DNA of 8,644 nt, taken from the NCBI GenBank assembly GCA_964628385.1, contig CAZVOD010000128.1:1-8644 (forward strand), read 5' to 3'. The notes beneath the pieces were generated by a model that saw nothing but the letters and a program-made list of their open reading frames with translations, ran no database searches and was not told the origin of the DNA. The DNA comes from JANQPA01 sp964628385. Its GTDB lineage: Bacteria; Bacteroidota; Bacteroidia; Chitinophagales; Saprospiraceae. Shown piece after piece: positions 1-6,600 of the stretch. Position 1 is the first letter of the stretch; the number at the start of each line of letters is the position of its first letter. Position numbers and translations under genes: made by a program.

Positions 1-318
1 AATATCAGGTTCTCCGAACCTTATTATATATCTTAATTTCGCGAACTACTTAAGTTATAAAACAGTGGAAAAGCTGTTTTATGAGATGGCCGAAAAATTA
101 GATAACAGCTACCTTAATACCTTCATTCGAACCTTGAAGAATTGGAAGACGTATATTGCAGCTTTCGCTTCTCAAAGGGTGACAAATGCAGTAACCGAAG
201 AGCTCAATAATTTTTTACGTTACTTTAAACGCATTTCTTTCGGCATCCCAAATTTTAAGCATATGAGGCTTCGTATTTTAGTTGCTTCTGCTTAATCCAC
301 GAGATTCGTCTAAGAACC
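1..318 (+). mobile_element. Right end of an ISL3-family insertion sequence (left part outside window)
   Basis: The stretch consists of the 3' end of an ISL3-type transposase gene followed, after 22 nt, by a sequence ending in TAAGAACC at 318. Read on the opposite strand this begins GGTTCTTAGACGAATCTC, which resembles the GG(C/T)TCTT... terminal inverted repeats usual in the ISL3 family. The left terminal repeat and the expected 8-bp target duplication cannot be checked because the left end lies outside the window, so the exact boundary at 318 is inferred. If correct, any target duplication would start at 319 (GCTAAAGT). Confidence 0.6.
2..295 (+). CDS. ISL3-family transposase, C-terminal part (5' end outside window)
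   Basis: The frame is open from the window edge to the TAA at 293-295, so this is the C-terminal ~97 residues of a longer protein. The GTG at 65 is an internal codon, not a start. The sequence shows the C-terminal signature of ISL3/IS204/IS1001-type DDE transposases: a helical region with a conserved Trp (LKNWKTYIAAF), then RVTNAVTEELNN, corresponding to the family's (R/V)TNxxxEGLNN block that carries the last catalytic acid, then KRISFGIPNFKHMRLRIL, matching the usual KRxxYGFxNFxxFRxRIL ending. The family's EG pair reads EE here, but the catalytic Glu is kept. The natural C-terminus is present and a terminal-repeat-like sequence follows, so this end looks intact. Whether the whole element is functional cannot be seen. 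Family assignment is from remembered motifs. Confidence 0.8.
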   Translation: MSGSPNLIIYLNFANYLSYKTVEKLFYEMAEKLDNSYLNTFIRTLKNWKTYIAAFASQRVTNAVTEELNNFLRYFKRISFGIPNFKHMRLRILVASA

Positions 319-333
319 GCTAAAGTAACCAGT

Positions 334-681
334 ATGGTAAACTACCATGTAAATAGTGAGGTGTATTTTCCTGAAAATGATCAGTTTCCAAGTCCGGAGA
401 ATGAAAAGCTCGGTTTTCTGAATGATGGTGGCCCTATTGTTCTGGTGAAGGGCATAAAAGACCTCAAAAAAGTAACAACGCCCAATACGGTAAGTATATA
501 TAACTTAAATGGTGATGGCTCTCCGTACAAAAATTCCAAAGACCTCGCAGGCATAAAGGTGAATTTTCTGGGCAGCGATATTCTACCGGTTAATGCTGAA
601 GCTAATACGACTGACCTTTTTCAGTATGTAATATTAGGCCGAAACTCCAGCGCCTTAACTAGATTTGTTTCGCAAGAGTAG
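334..681 (+). pseudogene. Unknown protein, probable 3' remnant truncated by the ISL3 insertion
   Basis: I do not recognise this protein. The first ATG (334) gives 115 residues, but the frame is open further upstream, across the presumed IS boundary at 318/319 (it reads AKVTS directly before the Met). No signal peptide, ribosome-binding sequence or promoter precedes the ATG. The residues are soluble and beta-like, with many Asn, Gly and Pro (for example YFPENDQFPSPENEKLGF and SIYNLNGDGSPYKNSK). This pattern fits the C-terminal portion of a larger gene whose 5' part was displaced by the element. The last six codons (RFVSQE) lie within the left arm of a degenerate copy of a palindromic repeat, so even the 3' end may not be original. 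The alternative is a short genuine orphan gene starting at 334. Confidence 0.45.
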
Positions 682-726
682 CAGTACGGGCATTCAAATG
701 CCTCTGCCAAACTTGCGTAAAGAATT
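661..726. repeat. Degenerate copy of the CTTGTTTCG palindromic element
   Basis: The left arm AGATTTGTTTCGCAAG (661-676) and the right arm CTTGCGTAAAGAATT (712-726) form an imperfect inverted repeat. The bases between them can fold into an inner hairpin: GCAG at 681-684 with CTGC at 704-707, enclosing GGCATT (689-694) with AATGCC (697-702). The left arm and the bases after it match the left half of the copy at 2194-2257 (AGACTTGTTTCGAAGGGGTAG) with a handful of substitutions. It overlaps the last codons and the stop of the preceding reading frame. No T-run follows, so it is not a textbook intrinsic terminator. Confidence 0.45.
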
Positions 727-808
727 GAAAAAAGTGAGAATGACAGGCAACAAATAGCTATCTTAAAGCCGTAAACAAACGCTAAACACGTTCTTACAAA
801 AAATAAAC

Positions 809-1204
809 ATGAAAAAAATAGTCTTTTTGATACTAACAACCATTGCTTTTTGCAGCTGCGATCCTTTGGTCTACATGGAAGCCAATATCGAGAATTTAAC
901 ACCTCAAAGCCTCTCCATAAGTTTTGTATCATACAATCCTGGCCTGAGTAAAACTTTACAGGCGGACCCGAATCAGACGGTACTCTTCGAAATTTATGAT
1001 GGCTATGGAACTTATGTTGAGCCGAATTTCAGAGACTATGACTCAGTGATTATCAAAAGTCAAACCGGTGAAATCCTGAAAATATATAAGCAAAACAGCG
1101 CTGGTAAAAATATCTATAAAATAAATGAGCATTGGAAAGTAGCTGAACTATCAAATAGGTTTTTCAAGTTCAAATACGAAATAAAAGACGAGGACATTGA
1201 ATAA
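809..1204 (+). CDS. Small hypothetical lipoprotein
   Basis: This 131-residue protein has a short basic N-terminus, a hydrophobic stretch (KKIVFLILTTIAF) and a Cys-Ser-Cys motif. Cys17, followed by Asp-Pro, is the probable lipidation site, so the mature protein (about 115 residues) should be anchored in an envelope membrane. No conserved catalytic motif is visible. The mature part alternates polar and hydrophobic residues in a way that suggests beta strands, and it ends in an acidic tail (KYEIKDEDIE). ATG 809 is chosen because it directly precedes the signal sequence and follows an A-rich leader (ACAAAAAATAAAC), as is usual in Bacteroidota. No convincing promoter was found in the 127 bases upstream. 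The gene converges on the metalloprotease gene, and its stop codon directly abuts the left arm of a palindrome. Function unknown. Confidence 0.75.
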   Translation: MKKIVFLILTTIAFCSCDPLVYMEANIENLTPQSLSISFVSYNPGLSKTLQADPNQTVLFEIYDGYGTYVEPNFRDYDSVIIKSQTGEILKIYKQNSAGKNIYKINEHWKVAELSNRFFKFKYEIKDEDIE

Positions 1205-1255
1205 ACTTGTTTCGTAGGTATCGAAATAAGCTCTATCCCCCCCTACGAAACAAGT
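1205..1255. repeat. Palindromic element between convergent genes (copy 2, perfect 14-bp arms)
   Basis: ACTTGTTTCGTAGG (1205-1218) is the exact reverse complement of CCTACGAAACAAGT (1242-1255), with a 23-nt loop containing a C-run. It fills nearly all of the 54-bp gap between two convergent stop codons, so a role as a bidirectional transcription end is plausible. No T-run follows on either strand, which argues against a standard intrinsic terminator. The right arm plus the next two bases (CCTACGAAACAAGTCT, 16 nt) is identical to the right arm of the copy at 2194-2257. Confidence 0.8.
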
Positions 1256-1258
1256 CTG

Positions 1259-2170
1259 CTAATCTACCAATTCCTTGCGTCGAGGCGAATTCAATAGTAC
1301 CGCTTGCATTCTTCTTTTTTGATCTTTAGTGAAAATATTCATACACCCATCGTTAGTATAATCCATATAGTTTTCGATCATATCGGTGGAATTACACGAA
1401 ATATGCTCCGTGCAGTCATTGTTGGGAGCATCAGAACGAGGTGTATCATTACAATAATCATCTACTAAACAATCGCCATCTCCCCAGATATGCCGCAGGC
1501 CAAGCCAGTGCCCTACCTCATGAGTGATAGTTCTGCCCAGATCATATGGGGCAATTAAATCTGGAAAATTTCCCTTTTCACTACTTCCAAAATATTTATA
1601 CCCCACTACTATGCCATCTGTCTGGGCGGAACCACCGTCCGATTCCAGTCCCCTCAAATTTGAATCGGAGGGAAATTGGGCATAACCTAAAAGATTCCGA
1701 CCAACAAAGCCACCAAAGTTAACCGTCCAAATGTTGAAATACTCATATGGATTCCAAATCGTTACCGGCTTGATGATTTCATCTATCGGATTGCGAATCG
1801 CGCCCTTAGGCCAGGATGGCCGACCGCCATTTATCCTATCCACTCCGGGCTCCGGCAAGATGTTGCCTTCTGGATCTGTAGTCGCCAGGTAAAACTCAAT
1901 TTCAGTATCTACACCATCGGGGTGACTATTGAAGCCATTAGTACCGGGCTCTTTTCTAAAGTCTTCATTCAAAACCTCAATCTGAGATATTACCTGTTCG
2001 TAGCTGATATTTGCTCCCGTACCAACCGGCTCTCCGTTATGGACGACATGCACCACTACCGGAATGCGTTTAATATCATCTTTAACTCTTGTGTCAAAGT
2101 CTTCTAGTTCACAACCAAACGCGAAAAAAGCACAGGATAGGATGGCTAAAGGCTTTATTATCCATTTCAT
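1259..2170 (-). CDS. M43-family (pappalysin/cytophagalysin-like) zinc metalloprotease lipoprotein
   Basis: This is a 303-residue secreted metalloprotease of the metzincin type. Residues 1-20 form a lipoprotein signal (hydrophobic core, lipobox AFGC, Cys20). The following acidic residues (ELEDFD) resemble the export tag seen on surface lipoproteins of Bacteroidota, so outer-surface location is inferred. The start of the mature domain (RIPVVVHVVHNGEP, 35-48) is typical of M43B enzymes. The zinc site is HEVGHWLGLRH, with ligands His217, His221 and His227 and catalytic Glu218. The Met-turn is ENYMDY with Met269. A Cys-rich segment between them (Cys234, 240, 253, 259 and 276) probably forms disulfides. 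All catalytic residues are present, and the length suits a single-domain enzyme without C-terminal sorting repeats. No clean promoter is visible: the upstream gap is filled by a palindromic repeat and a hairpin. The substrate is unknown. Confidence 0.9.
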   Translation of the reverse strand: MKWIIKPLAILSCAFFAFGCELEDFDTRVKDDIKRIPVVVHVVHNGEPVGTGANISYEQVISQIEVLNEDFRKEPGTNGFNSHPDGVDTEIEFYLATTDPEGNILPEPGVDRINGGRPSWPKGAIRNPIDEIIKPVTIWNPYEYFNIWTVNFGGFVGRNLLGYAQFPSDSNLRGLESDGGSAQTDGIVVGYKYFGSSEKGNFPDLIAPYDLGRTITHEVGHWLGLRHIWGDGDCLVDDYCNDTPRSDAPNNDCTEHISCNSTDMIENYMDYTNDGCMNIFTKDQKRRMQAVLLNSPRRKELVD

Positions 2171-2193
2171 TTTTTGCTATTTTAATTAGGATT

Positions 2194-2257
2194 AGACTTG
2201 TTTCGAAGGGGTAGAACAGGGAGAAAATCACCCAATTTACACCTACGAAACAAGTCT
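2194..2257. repeat. Palindromic element upstream of the metalloprotease gene (copy 3)
   Basis: The left arm AGACTTGTTTCGAAGGGGT (2194-2212) pairs with the right arm ACACCTACGAAACAAGTCT (2239-2257) at 17 of 19 positions, around a 26-nt loop. It is the same family as the element at 1205-1255, so the protease gene is bracketed by two copies. It lies only 23 nt upstream of the protease start codon, so its transcript would carry the structure in the 5' leader; an effect on expression is possible but is inference. Confidence 0.75.
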
Positions 2258-2260
2258 ATA

Positions 2261-2284
2261 CCACCACCTGAAATCAGGCGGTGG
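2261..2284 (-). terminator. Hairpin after the PepSY-like gene
   Basis: CCACCACCTGA and TCAGGCGGTGG form an 11-bp stem with one mismatched (G-T type) pair and a very tight centre. It starts about 10 nt after the stop codon of the PepSY-like gene on the minus strand. It is followed only by TATAGACTTGTTT rather than a strong T-run, so termination is plausible but not certain. It is separate from the adjoining CTTGTTTCG palindrome. Confidence 0.5.
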
Positions 2285-2293
2285 AAGACGGTC

Positions 2294-2803
2294 TTATTCA
2301 CATTCTACCACTATCTCCGGAACCTCATCGATTGATAGTTCCTCTCCATTTTCATCTACGTATACGACTAATTTCTGGGCGCCTTTTCTCAGTCTTAGGC
2401 GATAGTAAACATCGCTTGTTTCCAACAACGTGATCTGCTCTCCGCTATTCAGCGAATACCCTTCATAAGCAGTGGCTGCAGCCTCCTGGATTTCCGTTGG
2501 CAACTCTGAACTAATGTAGTAAGTTACCGCTGTGGTGCCTTGTCCGTGAGGGTAGTATCTTGCTCTCGCCTTCTGACCATTGTTCTGGAAATTAGCGATG
2601 TAACGTTCGCCAGAAGCATTTTTACCGTTTGCTGTTTGCTTTTCCCATACGTTAACATTCACGTTTGGAAAGAAATTCGCCTGGCTGGTAATTACGGCTG
2701 CTGGTACATCGTCAGCGTTGATTGCTTGAATAGTTACGCCGATCTGGGCTTGTGCTACAAATGTAGAGGCAATAAAAGCTAGAATGAAAAAAATGTTTTT
2801 CAT
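2294..2803 (-). CDS. Secreted PepSY-like domain protein
   Basis: This 169-residue exported protein has a signal peptide at residues 1-19 (KNIFFILAFIASTFVAQA), probably cleaved after Ala-Gln-Ala before Gln20. The mature part resembles the PepSY-like family (beta-lactamase-inhibitor-like fold) common in Bacteroidota. It appears to hold two related halves: VPAAVITSQANFFPN...RYIANFQNNGQKARARYY (33-84) and LPTEIQEAAATAYEGY...YYRLRLRKGAQKLVVYVDENGEEL (101-156). Each half has a short helix beginning with a Pro-containing turn and then strands. No catalytic residues are expected; family members are thought to bind rather than to catalyse. Its location should be the periplasm or outside the cell. A good Bacteroidota-type promoter lies about 60-90 nt upstream, and the AT-rich leader lacks a Shine-Dalgarno sequence. 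It is transcribed towards the metalloprotease gene, with two hairpins between. Partner unknown. Confidence 0.75.
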   Translation of the reverse strand: MKNIFFILAFIASTFVAQAQIGVTIQAINADDVPAAVITSQANFFPNVNVNVWEKQTANGKNASGERYIANFQNNGQKARARYYPHGQGTTAVTYYISSELPTEIQEAAATAYEGYSLNSGEQITLLETSDVYYRLRLRKGAQKLVVYVDENGEELSIDEVPEIVVECE

Positions 2804-2858
2804 GATAAATAAATTTTAATTAATTAAAGAATGTTGTGATTGTTCCTAAATGTTGATA

Positions 2859-2889
2859 CAAAGAAACAGCCTAAAGCGAGTCAATCAAA
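2859..2889 (-). promoter_or_regulatory. Candidate Bacteroidota-type promoter of the PepSY-like gene
   Basis: On the minus strand, TTTG (2886-2889) lies upstream of TTTCTTTG (2859-2866). This fits the phylum's -33 TTTG / -7 TAnnTTTG pattern with one mismatch; the spacer is 19 nt. Transcription would begin around 2853, giving an AT-rich leader of about 50 nt before the start codon at 2803. Confidence 0.5.
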
Positions 2890-3039
2890 GTTTATTCAAT
2901 GAGTGGCTTGAATTGCTCCACCACTGGTAAATTAAGCTACACTTGTTAGTGGATGAGGTGCTGAATTAAGAGCATTGTTGATCGGATAGGTATATACAGG
3001 AGTGTGAAATTTTCGATAAATGTTACGAAGGTTACATCC

Positions 3040-3068
3040 CACCTTTGTAGCTGACCGTAATTTTACGG
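3040..3068 (+). promoter_or_regulatory. Possible -7 box and operator-like palindrome before the YHS gene
   Basis: CACCTTTG (3040-3047) matches the -7 consensus TAnnTTTG apart from its first base, but no good -33 TTG lies at the right distance. Just downstream, CCGTAA-TT-TTACGG (3055-3068) is a perfect 6-bp inverted repeat, placed where transcription would start. It could be a repressor operator or simply a short leader hairpin. The 293-bp divergent gap (2804-3096) holds this and the opposite promoter; nothing else was recognised in it. Confidence 0.25.
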
Positions 3069-3096
3069 CATTCAAAATCACATTAGTAACATAATT

Positions 3097-3579
3097 ATGA
3101 AAATCTCTCTTTTAATCTTGGTTGGGAGTGTTCTTATTGCCTCGGGGTGTCAATCTCCGACCCAGCACCCAACACCTTCAAGCAATCCTGATGCTTTTAT
3201 CAATGTCAATTCTGATGGTGTCATAATTGATGGATATGATCCGGTTGCATTTTTTACGGAAAGCAAACCAGTCAAAGGTTCTGCTAACTTCCAATCTACC
3301 CACGATGGTGCTATCTACCATTTTGCTTCAGCCGATAACAAAAACAGGCTTGATGAAAATCCTGAAAAATACAAAGTACAATTCGGTGGCTGGTGTGCTT
3401 ATGCAGTTTCTTTAGGAAAGGTAGCTCCCGTTAATGTAAACACCTAGTCGATCATCGCCGACCGTTTAGTAATCCAATACAATAAAAGAGCCGCTAAAGA
3501 GTGGGAAAAAGACCCTCAGGGTAACCTGGCGAAAGCCGATAAATACTGGCCTATTGTAGCGGGTAATAAAGGCAATTGA
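3097..3579 (+). pseudogene. YHS-domain lipoprotein interrupted by an in-frame TAG (Trp117 to stop)
   Basis: The frame starts at ATG 3097 with a lipoprotein signal (MKISLLILVGSVLIASGC, Cys18), then a Ser/Pro/Thr-rich linker. A YHS-type domain follows: VIIDGYDPVAFFTESKPVKG (42-61), GAIYHFASADNKNRLDENPEKY (71-92) and FGGWCAYAVSLGKVAPVNVNT (96-116). At codon 117 there is TAG (3445-3447), where relatives have Trp (typically NTW or AW followed by a hydrophobic run). Beyond it the same frame continues as typical family sequence (RLVIQYNKRAAKEWEKDP, KADKYWP) to TGA at 3577-3579. A single G-to-A change of TGG therefore explains the break; there is no frameshift. If translated as it stands, the product is 116 residues and lacks the last ~43. 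YHS proteins are thought to bind metals or act in copper or other metal handling; the role here is unknown. A recent mutation, a sequencing error or stop readthrough are all possible. Confidence 0.85.
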
Positions 3580-3594
3580 AATGGGTTATTTGCT

Positions 3595-3668
3595 GCCCGG
3601 GCACGGCCACATTACTTCGCTTGCATGCCTACAGGCCGTTTCATCGGCCGGGGCGCTCTGCCATCCCT
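3595..3668. repeat. GC-rich palindromic stretch between convergent genes
   Basis: About two thirds of these bases are G or C, clearly above the surrounding genes. It contains the palindrome GCCCGGGC (3595-3602) and a hairpin GGCCG-TTTCAT-CGGCC (3634-3649). It fills the gap between the YHS gene end (3579) and the helicase stop codon (3667-3669), so the hairpin may end transcription of one or both. The composition suggests a dispersed intergenic repeat, though only one copy is in this window. Confidence 0.4.
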
Positions 3669-6600
3669 ACACTTTACGACATAACCGAATTTCCGGCAAT
3701 ACTACTCTAAATTCCTGGCCCGTCTCTTTATCCATCCAAACGACAATATACTGTGCATGTATTTGCGCCAGTTCGTATTTTTTAAATAGATACCCTTGTA
3801 GTTTAGAGGAGAAAGCACGGGACAGTTTTAGAATGTGACTTCCATTAGCAGTCTGAAATACTGCAGGATCGTCAGGGTGAGGTACAAGTTCCTGACCGGA
3901 TTGTAAATCTTTGACATTACTGATCACATACCGGTTTTTAAAATACCCCAGCCAGACATCCTTCATCCCACATTGCAATATCAGGGTACCCGGTGACGGC
4001 CAAGCCCTTTGGTCCTCCCGGTAGTCCAGCTCTTCAATTCCACCCTTGGGAAATGAAATGGAATTGGTATGAATGTAAAGGTTCTCTTTGGCCCGGGTCA
4101 TAGCAACGTATAAAACCCGTTTTTTTTCTTCCGTATTTTGTGGATATTGATTCAGAAGTAAGAATACATGGTCAAACTCTTTACCTTTAGCCTTGTGCAT
4201 GGTCGATACCAGGAGGACTTCTTTTTCCGGAAAATAAAAATCTTCGATCCGGCACTCCCGCAGGTAGCTGAACCATTTGCTTTTAAATTTCTTTGGATTG
4301 ACCTGCTCAAAGTGATCGACTATGCGCTTGAACAGATCAAGATTTCCAGATTCGGTAAATGTAGCCACTAAATTTGTTTTAGTTTGCAGCCATGCCTCTT
4401 CTGTAATCAACCCTGACCCATCCTGAATCGCCGTAAATATCTTATGAGTGAACCAACGAACCTCTAACAGGTCGCGCAAAGCAAACCCTTCTTTGTGCAC
4501 AATTAATTGGGCCGGAAGACCTTCCTGCTTAAGTAGAGTTGTCACCAAAACGGCTTCTTCATTAGTGTGAGTAAGTACACAGGTGGTGCCTTGTAGTTCC
4601 GTACGTTTAACATGCTCCAACAGTGGGATAATCAACTGATTGTGATGGTGATGGACGATCTCAATCTTTCCGTTCTCCTGTTGGTGAGCCACAAGGGCGA
4701 TATCCCTTTTTATCCGGGCCGACTTAATCTGATTGGTCAAATATTGATTAGTAAATTCCAGTAGATTGCGACGTGCTCGATAATTGGTGGTTAGGAAATA
4801 GGTCTTGGCAGCATCCCGTTTTGCAAACTCCCGTAAGTATTTAATACTGGCACCCCGGAATTCGTAAATATTCTGATCATCGTCGCCAACAACGATAATC
4901 CGGATGTTACCCGCTACATCAGCGATGGCTTCCATAAATGCATACTCGTCCTGGCTGACATCCTGAAATTCGTCCACTACCATCACACTTTTACTGAGCA
5001 ATCGTTCCAGAGACACCTCTCGATTCTTGATAACTTCGGTCATCTGCTTCAGGATGTTTTCTGAACGCTCCAGGTTTCCCATCCGGCCTTGCAGCTGGAA
5101 AGCAAAGCCATGATAAGTGAAAATATCGACATCGTAAGCCATTCGACCGACCAGCTTTCGTAGCCGGGTCTTGAATTCAAGAGCGGCCGGGCGGGAGAAG
5201 GTAAGCATCAGAAACTGCTCGGGCCTGATGTCTTCCAACAACAGTAGGTGAGCCACCTTGTGCACTAGTACACGGGTTTTTCCACTGCCCGGACCAGCTG
5301 CGACGAGAATATTTGGGCTCTTATTATCTTTGACTACTTCGAGTTGTTCCAGCGAAAGACCTTTGATGATTCGTTCAAAATGTTCCTCCGTAAGGGCTTG
5401 CCTGATCTTAGTTCGGCGACCGGGAAAATATTTGCTGAGAAAAGCATTATAATCCAGCATAAAGTAATCATCAACAAACTTCAATGCCTCTTCTTGTTGC
5501 CGCAATCGCTTTTTGGCGTATTCGCCCACAATGTGAATCTGCTCGGTCTTAGATTGGTAATAGCGGGCTAGTTGTTCGAAATCCTCCAGGGTATATTTCT
5601 TGCGGTTATTCTCCTGTTGTCGGACAATTTTCATGGGGCTATAAAATACCAGCAGACCACTTTTTAATTCGATCACATTAAGCCGGTGCAGGTAGAGCAA
5701 TAGATACTCGTATTCACGAGTGGTCCGGCTTTCGCCTAAAAGCGCGTTGACCTTTTCCTGTATCTCCAGGGTGGAGAATTCGATCAGTTTTTTATCATTG
5801 AAATCGGGATCCGTTTTGGCTTTAGGTAAGTAGTCACGCTCAATTACCGCTAAGCAAAATCCCCCCATCTTTTTACGTTGCCGAATCTCTTTTTCGAGAA
5901 TTTCGTGACGTTTTCTTGGTTTGATTTGATATTCTTCGGTCGTCCTGTCTATTCGCTCTTTATGAATGGAATTACTTACACTCCAATAGTTCAGAACGGT
6001 TTTGATAGTATGTAGTCCTCCGTCAAGTCCAGCTTCGATCAGACTTTCGTTCAGTTCACGCAAGTAGAAGGTTTTAGTTCGTATCTCCTCAGTTGGGAAA
6101 AGCAACTCAAACATTTTTGCTTCTACCTGGGAGGCTTGTTTAAAGACGGAAGTGGAATGACGTTTTCCTCCTACTGTGAAGTAGTAGGCGGTCAGGTCCT
6201 TATCATTGCTCAATACGCCGATCTGCTTAAATAAGGTCAGATGTCGAGATATCTCATTTCTGTCCATTCCGAGTGCCTCAGCCATGCTGTCGATCTGAGT
6301 ATCTTCTTCCGTCCTTGCCCGAGAGATCAGGGATCCAAACACACGTTTTGCCTGATCAATATCCCGAGAGCCTTCAAATAAATCCGATCGAGTATCGATT
6401 TGTTGGTTGGCCTGCTCCATATTTTTGACTACAATACTGGAAGCAAATATCCGCGAAGCATTTTCTTCCCGACTTACGTATCCCGATTCTTCCAATGCAG
6501 AAATGGCGGTTTTTACCCGGGTTTCGAGCTGGTACATCTCTGAATCCCATCCGGCAGCTTTGGCGATTTCCAGGGCCGACTTAGTAAAGGTCTTTTTTCT

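Noticed and set aside
65..67. GTG as a possible start of a 76-codon gene
   Set aside because: The frame stays open to the window edge and encodes the C-terminal part of a transposase, so the GTG is internal.
621..932. Open frame of about 100 codons on the minus strand
   Set aside because: It runs antisense across the repeat and the start of the lipoprotein gene at 809, and shows no recognisable family or signal context.
1922..2107. Plus-strand frame inside the protease gene
   Set aside because: Antisense shadow of the M43 protease coding sequence, which has full catalytic motifs.
2540..2782. Plus-strand frame inside the PepSY-like gene
   Set aside because: Antisense to a coherent secreted protein with a signal peptide.
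3581..3838. Plus-strand frame of 85 codons beginning just after the YHS gene
   Set aside because: It covers the GC-rich intergenic stretch and then lies antisense to the helicase C-terminus; its residues look like translated repeat rather than a protein.
4639..4656. Run of four His codons in the helicase (VHHHHNQ)
   Set aside because: Short and inside the SF1 domain; too little to propose a metal site.
5258..5571. Overlapping plus-strand frames opposite the SF1 Walker A region
   Set aside because: Both are antisense to conserved helicase motifs, so they are by-products of codon constraint.
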